Shown here: positions 48,359-59,992 of the stretch, in pieces | How the letters are laid out: every line of letters starts with the position of its first letter | Numbering within the stretch: the stretch's first letter is position 1 | NCBI GenBank assembly: GCA_011634665.1 | Contig: WAEK01000002.1 | Span: forward strand, 696,001-760,000 | DNA length: 64,000 nucleotides | Source: Mortierella sp. BCC40632 | Lineage: Eukaryota; Mortierellomycota; Mortierellomycetes; Mortierellales; Mortierellaceae | Reading direction: 5' to 3' | Position numbers and translations under genes: made by a program | The notes under the pieces: model-generated | Database searches by the model: none | Told to the model about the DNA's origin: nothing | The model's input: the letters and a program-made list of their open reading frames with translations, nothing else

Positions 48359-49279
48359 ATGTCTGCTGAACTCGCCACCAGCTACGCTGCCTTGATCCTC
48401 GCCGACGACAACGTCGAGATCACTGTTAAGTATCGAGTCCATGTGTTCCTTTAGTGAAGGAGACACCGCCATGGAGCTTCTACAGCAAGGCGGCAACAAT
48501 GGATCGGGAGCTGTGGTGATCGATGGATGGCTGGATATCTACAAACCAATGGATATAATTTCACTGGGGTAGTTCCTGAGAGTGTGGTTGAGTCTTAGGC
48601 CAGATGCCTAGGGAGCATCAGGATTCCTAATTCTCATTGACTCGGAATCGCCCTCACCAGCATGAACACAGAAATGGACCAACCGCAGTTTGTACCGCAG
48701 CAAAAGAGTCTAGTCAGAGTCATTGCTACTTCGTCTCAGCTGGGCTCCGCTAACCATGACAGCTCATTCATGCTCGACACATCATTCCAGAGCTACCATC
48801 GACAGTTGGGTGCAGTAGAGACAACCCATCGAGAGCTTTCATTGGCGATCAGCAGATTAACGGGCCTTAAGATTAGTACTCTCCACCCAGCGTGGATTTT
48901 AACGACGAGCTTCACTAGACTACAACACCTTTGCAACATTTGGATATCAGCGGCGTCCTAGCAATTACATACAGGAGCTCAGTCAACAGCTGCTATTTAG
49001 CATCGTCTCGATCCAATCATTCGCCACTCAATCCTACTTCGAGTACACCAACGCTTACCGACTCGAAACTGCTTGTTTTTGACCAAATAGGCTGACAAGC
49101 TCCAGACCCTCTTGAAGGCTGCCAACGTCACTGTTGAGTCCATCTGGACCTCTCTCTTCGCCAAGGCTCTCGAGGGCAAGGACGTTGCCGCTATGTTGTC
49201 CAACGTTGGTGCCGCTGGTGCCGCTCCCGCCGCTGGTGCCGCTGGTGCTCCCGCCGCTGCCGCTGCTGAGGAGAAGAAG

Positions 49280-49311
<32 letters not shown>

Positions 49312-49437
49312 CGATGACGACATGGGATTCGGTATGTCTTGTTGAGTTTGCCATGCCAGTTTTACAGTGAATTCCCAATGATTAGCTATTAACATCATTT
49401 TCTGTTTTTTTTTCTGGTACTAGGTCTCTTCGACTAA
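48359..49437 (+). CDS. RPP1: 60S acidic ribosomal protein P1
   Basis: Three exons: 48359-48424, 49091-49331, 49424-49437; 106 residues. [22 protein letters not shown], then '[20 protein letters not shown]' and '[20 protein letters not shown]' form the helical dimerisation domain. An Ala/Gly/Pro hinge and an acidic tail ending [11 protein letters not shown] follow, the universal P-protein C-terminus that contacts elongation factors and is the target of ribosome-inactivating proteins. The last exon codes only four residues plus the split Gly codon. P1 pairs with P2 on P0 to form the stalk. Intron 1 is unusually long at 666 nt. Codon use in exon 2 is strongly biased (GCC, AAG, GAG), as expected for a highly expressed gene. 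Confidence 0.97.
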
Positions 49438-50661
49438 ATATTCGACTTCCAACCTTCTAAATAAAATCGAAGCGAGGCATTGGCTAATCCTCTCAATGGA
49501 GCAAAGCGATAACCAAACAAAAACCAAATCAGAGAATGTGCAGTGTTAGATTGTGTCATCTTTAGCAGGTCTTAGTTGTCCAGAGACTTACTTCAACAGG
49601 GAAGAATGGATTTCGCGGATCATCATCAGGAAGCACTGTCAACCCCATCTGGATATTTTAGTGCATGGACCTGTGAGAAAGGATATTTTACTGCGCCATG
49701 AGTAGGTACGGCCAACGAAAGCTGATACAGATTGTTGCAGGAGGAATTGTCACCGGATTTGACCTACCGATAATTCGACTTCTCCCCTACTCCCTTGTAG
49801 CTCACACTGTTCAGTCGTGGATAGTATCCTGCCAAACTCATTTTCAGGAGATGGTTTGGAAATGATGAGGCTGATTCCTTCAGGACAAGGAGGGCGAGTC
49901 ATAGCCTTATCCTTGAAAAAGCTGCCCTCCTCACTTGGAAGTCATTATTCTGGCGGAGCTTGGACTGCGCCCCACGCGACCACGTAGTTTTATCTTTGAA
50001 AGATCCAGTGGAGGGAGAAGGAGGAGGGTTTTATGGAGAGTTTGTGGCACTAATTTCATCAGATTCATGCTCATTCTCATTACAATACTCAAGAGGTAAA
50101 GTCAGGCGTAGTATCCAAAATCTGGATTTGCAGTTCTTGTTGGTCAAGATAAGAGGTCAAACAGCTTTGGGACGTGGCTGTCCTAAAATCATGAGTTCCG
50201 AGGTGGCGATAGGAGTGAAGTCGATGTGAAGCTGCTGTTCAGGATAAGAGTTCTCTACCTCTTTGGCAGAGAATGAGCTACGAGCTGTTCCAATCTCGAC
50301 AGGGTGATATCATTGCTGCCAAACTGGCTTAGTGTCGCTTGTTGGTCCTTTCTACGAAAAAGCCGATTGTGATTTACAACTGCGGTATATTCATACTCTC
50401 TATCACTTGTCTTTCTTTTTTTTTTTTTAGGATTGATCATTTTACCGGGTTTCTTGCAAAGGGAACAAATTGCGCCTGTTCTCTCAGCGCGATGAGCCAA
50501 TGTTTGAATAGTTCACTTAAAGACCAATGACTAGTTCTTCGATAGTAAAGCGCAGGACACATATATTTGCCACTGCACTACTCGCTGATTTTGCTTGGGC
50601 CAATAGAAAATATTGGATGCCGGTACCGACATCTGAGGCCACAATCAAGTCCAATAGTACT
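49438..50661. other. Convergent intergenic region, no supported gene
   Basis: 1.2 kb between the 3' ends of the P1 gene (+) and the WRAP53-like gene (-). A plus-strand frame of 89 codons at 49960-50229 and minus-strand frames around 50255-50500 lack recognisable motifs and splice support. Confidence 0.5.
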
Positions 50662-52910
50662 TTATGCGAGATTACCAGATGCGAACCCCGCAGGAGCTTG
50701 ACTCCATTGTTGGCCGTCATTCACATACCAGACATACTGTCCTGGAAGCGACCATACTCGGATAGAGTTGTCTAGTGTTGTTGCCGCCGATGAAGGATCC
50801 ATTTGATCTTGTATCGAGTTTGCCCTGGCCCGTTTTGAGACCCTTTTCTCGATATCACCAGTCTCGTTCCCAGAAGATTTGTCAGAGTCTTCGTCGGTTT
50901 CAGAATCAAACAGCAGCGGCTCGAGATCATACTTGCGCTGGCCAGAGCTGGTAGCCAGCATAGAGTCATTGGGGTGGAACACCGCCGCAGAAATTACATC
51001 TAGGACAAGGAAGCCAGCCAGCCCAATATCAAGCAATCCGTGAGGAATGTATAGAGGGATGAGTACGACAGCAACAGCAACAGCAACAGCAAAAAAAAAA
51101 AAAAAAGGTAGTATCAATAGAGGAGTTACCTTCATGACAATGAACATGAGCAGTAACCCTTTCTGGTGTGGTCGATTCATTTGCGCTTAAGAGATCAAAT
51201 ATGGACAGATCGCCGTTCATGTCTCCAGTAGCAAGCCATCGGCCGTTGCTCGAGATGTCGAATCGGATGCGTTGGTTGGTCGTTGCACCTGGCCGTTCTA
51301 GTATTGAAAGCACTTGGGCTGTATTTCTGATATCCCAACAACGAATGAGTGGGTCCTGCCTCGATGCCGAATACAGATACATGCCATCTGGTGAGAACTT
51401 GACCTGCGTCACTCCACCCATCTGTTGCGACGCGCTGGTAGTAATGGTCGACCTAGGTTTTTTGTCGCGCAAGAGCATGAGTAACTCATCGTTGGTTGCA
51501 TCGTACAACCCAACTGTTTTCAAGTATGATCCTGTAGCGTAGATATTGGAGCCGTCTGGATTGAATGCAATAGTGGAAATAACTCCTTTCTGACCCTTCC
51601 TGCTTCTTCGAGTTGGGACCGTTGGTCGCCTTTGGCAATCTTTTCCTGGTCGTGTTGTGTCAAAGATCTGAATCATATTATTTGATCCGCAGTATATCCT
51701 AAATAGAGCCGTCATGCCAAGAACAAGATCTAGGGTTAGGAAGAGGATCCGAGCCTGTGCAGACGCAGCTGGATAGCAGATGGGAGGTGTTAAATACTCT
51801 CTCTGTCTAACTGGTTGATTTACTTTGTGCCATCGGGGTTGAAGCAGAGAGCTGTTGGTGCAATGTTCACTTCACAGTGGTCCAAAAGGGTATACGAGCA
51901 TCTCAACTAGCGTGGAAAGGTCCCATAAGAAAAGTTAATCGTCATTTTGGAGCTCACACCCTAGTCATGGCCAGCCAGTGGAGTCGTCGAGTCTGAGTAC
52001 ACCTACTGCGCCTGTGTATGCATCCCAAAGGTGCACCGGATGATCTCGACTCGAAGACAATACACAACATGTCGATGGATCCGTGCTTGTCATTCCTGGG
52101 TACCAACACATATCATAAACTGCCTCTCCCTCTCGAATAGTCAGTCCGGCTTCGAGCTGCGGGACTATTTTTTGGATTTTAACAGATTCCTGTTAGGTTG
52201 CTCCTGGCATTTGCATTCGTCGCTCATCTACATGTATTTGTAAAAGTGTATTAAATGCTCCTACCATAGACTGAAGGGTCATCAGGATTTTGTCTAGGGA
52301 TAGGAAAGAGTGTGGTGCGCTTAAGTATGAGTGTACCCAGGATGATGAAGGAATTTAGGTGAAGGAAGGGGTGAGGAGGACTTACGGTGCAAAGATCCGT
52401 AGAAAGTTGTCATTCGATGAGGACAAGAGGCACGAGCCGTCTGGGGACCTAGAGGGTAGTGATAGTAATTTGTTTTTAGCAACATCACACAGGTCCAGGC
52501 CAGGCGCGGTACCAAGTGTGGGGCAAATCGTTCAGCGGGGTGGCCGACTGTTACCATCTGACGTCCTTGAAGTAGTTGTTTTCTTGTCCGTTGGTCATCT
52601 TGTACGAATCATCCTTGATCCCCATTTTCCTTCTGCTTTCTCCAACTTTTGTATTGAATGAAGTGCTAGTTGAACATGACTGTATGAGACTGAGAAGTGG
52701 ACCCTTGGAGCTATCAAAGGAAAGCTCAAACGTTTGATACATTTGCGAGGGGCAATAGGCAGACGTGTCCTCTTCCTTGTGAGGATCTACTCCTGTATCC
52801 TTCGAGTAATCATAATGAGTGTCTGAGCTATTTTGGAAATCCTGCTCCTCTCTAACCTCCATGGACATGTCCTCTTTATTCACGCGGCTTGCTGTTAGGT
52901 GTTCCTCCAT
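50662..52910 (-). CDS. WRAP53/TCAB1-like WD40 protein (Cajal-body RNA and telomerase RNA binding family)
   Basis: Seven exons: 52555-52910, 52386-52448, 52265-52293, 52007-52164, 51824-51906, 51130-51698, 50662-50999; 531 residues, all phases consistent. After a disordered N-terminus (about 115 aa) the WD40 propeller starts at 'YFKDVRWSPDGSCLLSSSND'. Family-specific segments are 'GEAVYDMCWYPGMTSTDPST' followed by 'CCVLSSSRDHPVHLWDAYTG', 'KIYCGSNNMIQIFDTTRPGK', 'GVISTIAFNPDGSNIYATGS' and 'PGATTNQRIRFDISSNGRWL'. In animals the protein binds CAB boxes of scaRNAs and telomerase RNA and delivers them to Cajal bodies. An acidic insertion and 'DNSIRVWSLPGQYVW' end the protein. The start at 52910 is in good context (ACCATGG). 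A separate open frame upstream (53127-53578) might be an N-terminal exon, but no join in phase was found. Confidence 0.93.
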
Positions 52911-53126
52911 GGTAATGTCCCAGGTCGATATTGGGCAATGAACCACCATTGCTCGCACTCAAAAGATCTGTTCTGGCGTATGTCCCCCAAGCCACGAAAT
53001 TGAACACTGGCTGCAAGTGCCATTCGCCCATCCTTCACCTTGTGGTCATCCTTCAACTGCCTTTCCACTTTAAAACGCGTTGTCGCTTCTTCTATTTTTC
53101 AAGCGACAGTCCCCCCCCCCATTTAC

Positions 53127-53578
53127 ACAGCAGACTTCAACACATTGGTCGGACTGGGAGTAGGATGGAGACAGGAATCAACAATATCCTCAATAAGCTG
53201 TAAATGATCTACCCTCGGAGATGCATTGCTCTTTGTCGCACCAGATTCCAATTGTTTGCTGACACCTTCGCGCCGTTCAACGAAACACATCTGTTGTAGC
53301 TCGGAGTCCGAGGGAGTGGCCGGTGTTCTTATTGCTGACGAGCACGGACTGTGCCTTGGAGGTACCTTTGTAGTATTTGATGCTTCTTTTGAGTTCGGGT
53401 AAAACACAGGATACTGACCCTGAGGTTCTGTGTCTTTTGCGTGGGACCGACAACGACCTACCATAGCTCGAGGGATTGCCAAAGCCTCATCTGCAGGATT
53501 CATAGCTTCAATCGCTGCACACGCCAAAGAACTGACCGAGCTAAAAGGCGGCGACTCCAGGGAGGACACGCCGACCAT
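53127..53578 (-). CDS. Candidate upstream exon or short gene 5' of the WRAP53-like gene
   Basis: An open frame of about 150 codons starting MVGVSSLESPPFSSVSSL in good ATG context (GAAATGG) and followed at its end by a GTAAAT donor. The composition is Ser/Pro-rich and disordered, as in N-termini of WRAP53 proteins. The obvious acceptors downstream either hit a TGA or break phase with 'MEEHLTASRV', so linkage to the WD40 gene is unproven. Confidence 0.3.
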
Positions 53579-54582
53579 TTCTGTAGAATATGGAAACAGG
53601 CAAGTCCATGTGTAGCGTAGAGAAAGCAACAAGCGTGCACCCTCTAATTCCGCAAAGTCCAGCGCTCTAACTTCATTTTAATTACATCTGCGCTCTTGTA
53701 TACTGCGTATTTAGTACGATATTGATTAGGAGCGAAGGAAACCATACGCTAGCTGTATGGAAGCATTGAGAGGATAAAGCTTAAGTGAGTCGACTTTGCT
53801 ATGTAATCCTGGATACGGCCTGTAATCAGACTCATTTAATCATTAAACGAAGCTCAGTCAGTCACATCATCAGCTGGCAGTTCCTCATCTCATCCCAATC
53901 TAAGGGTGCTGGGTTGATAGTGCAGGACCAGTCCACAGGGACAGGCCTCTGCAAGATCGTATATTTCCCTGGAGGGGGGCCTCGCTAATTGTCTTACATA
54001 ATAAGCGACTCGTGCGCTAATGGCACCTTCAAGCTGGGGTTCGAAAATTTCTGCCTTGCAGAAATCACAGTTCCTAGACCAAAGCTTAAGAGCTTCAGCA
54101 TTTTTAAAAGAGCGTCGAACACCTAAACTCTGCTCTCTGTTCTTTAATCATTCACCATCATGGCCTTGTCCTATAAGTTATCCCCGTCGAGAACACATCT
54201 CAAGGTTGGCTTCATGAGTGTCAACAACACCGCAGGGGCCTCGACCCAACCGACAGTGGACAACGGAAATTATCATCAAGAGTGGAAAATGCCATCATTG
54301 CCTTAAAAGGCCTGCGGACAGAGGCCTGGTTGTGGAGACTACAGAGATCAGACTTGCATCTTCCCCGCTTGCAACACATCTCACTCTCCCCCTCAACAGC
54401 ATATGCAATACACCATTCTCGCTCGAAATCTCTGGAGCCAACGACCAGAGCCGATAAAGTTGCCTCCCCAGCCAAGAAGCCCTTGCTATTCGGATTCCTT
54501 GCACTAACATTGAGCGCCAGCATCTACATTTTTTCCTCGTGGAAAAAACCAGACGTCTTTTTCACAAGCCGAGAAAATCCAT
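53579..54582. other. Region between the WRAP53-like gene and the nuclease relic
   Basis: No intact gene. Plus-strand frames at 54218-54608 show protein-like pieces ('GKCHHCLKRPADRGL', 'KPLLFGFLALTLSASIYIFS') and may be the decayed 5' part of the neighbouring relic. Confidence 0.4.
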
Positions 54583-57500
54583 GTGTTGCATTTTTTTCAC
54601 AACCTTGACTCTTTTCTCGGAGTAAGCGAATACTTGGTCTTGACGGATGCACAGTCCATACCCTTCACTGGCACAACCAGTCGAGCAGTCTTTCGATCTT
54701 CGAAAAGAAAGGCTGTCCGGTCCACCAAGACGAAAGGAGATGACTTGGATGACGGTGGAGCAAAAAAGGCCTTCAAAAAGGTCGAGCCAAATGATCGATC
54801 TAAATCAATCATCGTTTTTTTATCGAACTTGCAGTCTGGACTTTATGTCTGATCACATTGGCAACTGCAGATCCAAAGGATTCGACCAAGAGAAAGCCAA
54901 GAAGACTCTGCGCCGGCTAGAAAATGAGAGGCTGCTATTAGGCATTTGAAAAAAGACATTTGAAACCATCCGAGGGCAAGACGAAGCCTTCCGGGATTTG
55001 AGCGACGATGTGCTGAAGAGGAAACTCGGCACCGGTGGTTCTACCTTGGGCTGGAACGAGACAATTGATTCCGATTTCAAAGAGCTGTGGAAGATATCGG
55101 AGGAACAAGATGGCGAGAACGAGAGCTGTGAAGACAGCGTGGACAAGTCTCTCGACCTTAGAGTTCTTTGGATATGTCCGGGAACCCTAAGACAAATACT
55201 TCTACCTGACATCGTCAACACTGAGGACGAGATTCAAATCTTGGGTCTCCTTGAGCGCTATCAGAGCGACATGACAGTACTCACTGACGAGCTTTCGTTA
55301 CTGGCGAGGAAAGTGGTACATCTGGTAAGTTGGATGCGAACGCTGAGGAAAGTAGCCACGGCCAATATATTGAGCAACTATTAATGGCCTGAGTTCAACC
55401 GTAGATTGCAAGCGGCACTGAGTACAACAATATCCCAGGCCTCGGAGAGGCTCCCATCGTACCCTTCAACATACAGGCAGTCCTTCCTCCAGGGTTCGAA
55501 ATACGAGACCAAACCTCATCACCAATCGTCTAAGTGGCTCCACTTCCAACCAATCTTCAGGGCCACCTTGAAGGACAAAAGGATGATATTACGGGTCTGC
55601 TGTCATTCGAACATTTAATGCATCTGTACTCTCATATTATGTCTGCGCAACGCAAAATGAGCAGCAAACACACGGTATGAGATGCTCTGGAGAGAGAGAT
55701 CAGACAGGAATCCAAGGCGGATTGTGGTTTTATTCCACCCGATGGAATGACAACAATATCCTTGCACACCTCGCAGTTTGCAACAAATGTTCAGAATCGA
55801 TGGGAGGGCCCAGCTAACGAAAAACTACTAGAATACTTACCTCGCGTACTTTTGCGTATCCACTTGGCGCCGAGACGGGAAAACGCGGTCAAGGAGCGTT
55901 CAAGAGCAAGGTATGCAGAGAAGAAAAATCGTCCCCAAGAAAAGAAATCAATGACCCGATCTATGTGGCGATATAAGGTGGCAGGGCTTTGCCAGGGTTT
56001 GGAGCAGTGCGCGCGCAAAGGACAGGACAAACTATCCAACTGATCCTCAATAGGCTCATTTCATTCAAAGCAGAAGAGCCTCATAGAAAGGGCATCAAGC
56101 CAATTGGTACACTGGAAGAACATCTTGCTGGAGATCCTATGATCAGGTCAGAAAACGCGACAGATAATGAAGCAGAGCTTCAGCTGGACATGAACCCAGA
56201 TGGCATGGAATTGGAAGATCTTGACATAGACGATTGGATTCCTAAGAGCTTGGAACATGAGAACCCTGAAGGATACCAAGCAAAGGAACCATCTAGGGCT
56301 GTCCTTCGGTCGCTTCAAGCAGTACTCGAGACCTTGCTTGAATCTCTAACGATTAAGTCATGGCAGACTATCGATTGCAAATATGTTAAAAACAGCGCAT
56401 TTGTTGGTGTAACGTTCACCGACGAGCAATGCGACGTAGTAGCGAATCTGGCAAATGTTTTGCGTCCATATGTCCCAAAACGACGACTAAACTCGGCAAA
56501 GACTGGACCAAAGACCTTCAAGTCACTCGGACATGTTGGACTGAGGGCTCCCCTGGTGATAATTGCAAACGTAGTCCTCCGAGCAACAGGATATCCTGGG
56601 TTCGCTCGCTCAATTGCCCCTGAAATTTCACCATTGGCAACACACAGCCTCCTACTAAATGCCAGGGGGATTTACGACGTACTTTATTACAGCAGTCAAA
56701 ACCATTACGAAGTCAAGGATGCAGCTGATTTCCCATAAACTCCATGAGGTGAACGAAGCCATCACTAGATTCGAAAGTGAACTCAGGCCCTTCCAAAGCG
56801 AACTCATGGAGAAAGAGAACGCTCAATTCAATGCGAGCAGTACTCATCATCAAGTCACCAAGTCGAGGAATGCAACGAGTGCTTCAGGCCAAGTAACAAC
56901 CCGGAAACAATCATACCAGATTCTTCAAGGAGCATAGAGAGACGTCCAAGTAGTGCGAGAAAAAGCAGTGCCATTGAGGGCCAATCTCAGACGGATGCGT
57001 CAGGAAAGTACTACTGGAACAGCATGCTCAGAGCCTCAAGAGCTGATGGCACCAGAGAACGAGACGATCCAAAGCAGATGGAGATGACGAGACCTACGAT
57101 CTCGAACTGCACTGTCGATGATTCGACCGAACGACTTGACATTTCTGGTCTACCCAGAGATAGTATCGTATTTGCCGAGACAGATCCCGGCGTTGTAAAG
57201 ATGAGTGTGATATGTCCAGCAACCCTCCAGGAGATAGAGGCGCACATCAACCGATTTCACCTACTCCAGTGTAAGTAATTGAAGTGCGCATGAAAGAGGT
57301 ATCCATGACCAGCGGTATTAAAGCACTTACATCCACCATACCGTTGTCTAATTTAATAGTTGAAGCAGACCCCGAGCAGGCTCCGGATCAGGGAGCGCCT
57401 AGCATTGTACAACTACCTAAGGCGTACTCGATCACAGCTCAAATTGATAACCTTTCAGGAACAAAAAAGATTGCAAGCAAAAGAGACCGCAGCCTAAGGC

Positions 57501-58496
57501 AGAAATCGAACCAAAATGTTAGGGATGTACTTGAAGACATCACGCAACAGGGCAGTCTTAAGCTGACACAGTCGATGGAAGAAATTGGCGCTGCTTCCAA
57601 TGTGCGACGAGCTGCCAGGAAGGTTCAAAGCTCATTTGAGTCTTCCAAGTCTCGATGCAAAGAACTCCGTTACCAACGCTTACGCACGAAAAGAGTATGG
57701 GCCAAACGGGCTGCTGAAGAAAAAAGACATGTTCAGCGGCACGCCCGTTCAGTCAGTGAAAGAGTACCAAAGGAAACACCAGTTGTAGATTAAACGACGG
57801 AAAGCACACAGGATGTAGCCGTTGAGCCCAAATCATCTGGTAAGTGGAAAAAAAAAAAAAAAAAAAAAAAAAAAAGGTGATTGTCTAGTGCTGCGTTGAG
57901 TCGACTGTATGGTGATGGCTCTGACCCGTTACCTTAGATGGATGGTGTAGGAAGTGTCAGCGTTCGCTCACCGGAACGCTTGTCCAAAGGACAAATTCAG
58001 TCAGCTCATTCCAATTTTTCTGTATGGCAATGCAGGCACGGGCGTTGGCAGCCGCATCAAGGGTCACTCTCGACGAGGTGACAAAAAAATACGAAATTTA
58101 CATATGCGACATGGAGTAGTGGGAGTTCAGGATGAATATCGCAGTTCCTAAACGTGCCATTTTTGCTTCAAGGAGGTGCAGTCAACGCGCTCAAGGAGGA
58201 TCGTGAAAGGCAAGGTCAAGATGATCAAAGTCCACGGAGCAGTTGAATGCACCAACCAAGCATGCGAATCGTACAAGTTGCACAACACAATCAAAGGTCG
58301 TGACCAAAATGCGGCCATGTGCATTGCACTTGCTGGAGCCTCTCCACTGCTTTCCCCAGATCGGCGTACAATGGATCCATTTAGCCGTCGATTTATTCAT
58401 ATGAACACCAGTCTACAAACTGGGACAACTAGGTTCTCAGCATCCAAGGCTTCACCGACCAGATGCGATGAGGACACCCGTGGGACCACGGGCTAA
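54583..58496 (+). pseudogene. Decayed TnpB/Fanzor-like RNA-guided-nuclease-family gene
   Basis: A chain of protein-like frames on the plus strand switches phase repeatedly (about 54.65, 55.4-55.7, 56.0, 56.73, 56.9 and 57.95 kb) and is cut by in-frame stops at 54947, 57791 and 58149. Two GT..AG introns seem retained (about 57271-57358 and 57840-57935; the second contains a long A tract). The 3' part keeps the TnpB/Fanzor signature: 'FLYGNAGTGVGSRIKGHSRR', then VVGVQDEYRSS (RuvC-II Glu at 58134), C-x2-C at 58155 and 58164, C-x4-C at 58248 and 58263, and 'KGRDQNAAMCIALAG' (RuvC-III Asp at 58302). A RuvC-I Asp was not found. The middle part ('LRAPLVIIANVVLRATGYPG', 'LLLNARGIYDVLYYSSQNHY') is long and belongs to a large fungal version of the family. 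Active members cut DNA guided by an RNA; this copy cannot make the full protein. Confidence 0.75.
57848..57876 (+). repeat. Poly-A run within the relic's second intron
   Basis: An A tract of about 28 nt shortly after the GTAAGT donor of the intron at 57840-57935. Confidence 0.85.
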
Positions 58497-59992
58497 AGCT
58501 GCTAGTCTTAGTAAAGAAGCAGAATTAAAAGTCAAGAATGTACAAGAATCAGGTCGATCGCCCTTCATCTCCCGGGCTTCCTGGACCAGTCACCGCGTTG
58601 TAACTGACTTCCTAGCACGGGGCCTACCCGAGAACTTGGACAACTATACACCTCATCCATGGGACTGTAGTCGAGTTTTCTGTTACCCAGCAACAAATCC
58701 AAAGCTGAGGCATCTGACGCGATCTTTTCTGTTCGTAACAAGTTTTTTTTTGTTATCGAAGGCCCCACGTGGGCATGCAGAGTCTATGGAATACCAGGTC
58801 GTTGTCATTTAGGTCATAGTAGGATCTAGCCCTGCAAATAAACATTAAATAGTCCTACCTAATGTCCAGATACTCTGTCCGCCATCACCCACGTCGCATG
58901 AGTGGTCGTAATGCCAGCTCTCTACGCGGCCTGTTGCGTTCATTCGTCGTCTTTTAGCCCTCTTGGCCCATCGCTAACACTTTTCTCCAACTCCCCAGCC
59001 GCTCCTTCACCTCCAGTTTCTCTTTCCAAAATAGTACTCATACACAGTACGATATGCTTCGTCGTATGTCTCCCTAAGGTTCGGCTTCTGCCTCATTCTC
59101 TGTTCGTAACGAGTGGACTACCAATGATGTGTCATTTAGGCAGAGCTCGAGTTCTCTGCTTGGCATCCTTTCCTCGTGTTCTGATTGCCAACTTTTTTTC
59201 TCCTATTGCAGTCTGGTCCTCAAATGTGGCCTTTATAGCGACACGTCTCCCTCTTCCCTCTTGCTCGAGGTCTCTCGTCCGAATACATTCGCCCTTCAAC
59301 AATGGACTTCCTATATAAACTCACAGAAGTCTTTACTGGAGTACAAATCTCATTGGCACTTTTCTTGACAAGGGCTATTGGGCGCAGCCCCGTTTTCTTT
59401 ACTTCTGAGTAGGATTAGGTCATGTTCCTCAATAGAACCAATACCACATTCCGTCTTGGCCAACACCACAACCTTCTGCAGGGCCGAGCATTTAGTATCG
59501 TCGGCTGTTAGGCCAGGGTCGCTCAAGGCAGGATTAAGCTTTGACAAAGCTAACTAGCCTGACCAGATCAAGGCCACAAAAAACCTGAAGGAGACGAGAA
59601 TTCTCATTCAATTCATCAGAGAGAAGAGCCGATTCCACCGCGACCTCATTTGATTTCTTAAGACAATTGCCAGCTTTTGCCGACTACTGACAGCAGGTAT
59701 TTCAAGCTTGGCGATCTCCTTGTAGCCAGTAAGCGACTCCAGTAATAGAGGGATCTGTTTTTGCTGGCACTTGCTTAGGACGCGATGCTTGATTGTCGCT
59801 TTCTTTCTATGTGAGCGACATGAAGGTCGAAGGTAGAGTGGAGAGCGGAGGATGACCCCGAGGAAATGGATGCTAACGTTTGTGGTGGCTGCTCTGGTAT
59901 AGTATTGTTGCTGCGGTCAGGATCTGAGTTCTTGATCTTTCCATTCACCCATCCCATCTGCCAGCGTCTTCATCGCGAGAAAATCAAAAGAC
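58497..59992. other. 3' flank of the relic and upstream region of the helicase gene
   Basis: A frame continues at 58468-58812 in another phase ('FLARGLPENLDNYTPHPWDC') and may be the relic's frameshifted tail. From about 58.85 to 59.99 kb no gene is supported; the open frame at 58902-59318 (+) has no recognisable family signal. The helicase promoter is presumably in the last few hundred bases. Confidence 0.45.

Noticed and set aside
49960..50229. 89-codon plus-strand frame between the P1 and WRAP53-like genes
   Set aside because: No recognisable motif, no splice partner; lies in a convergent 3' region.
58902..59318. 138-codon plus-strand frame upstream of the helicase
   Set aside because: Hydrophobic and Ser/Pro-rich with no recognisable family; considered chance or relic sequence.
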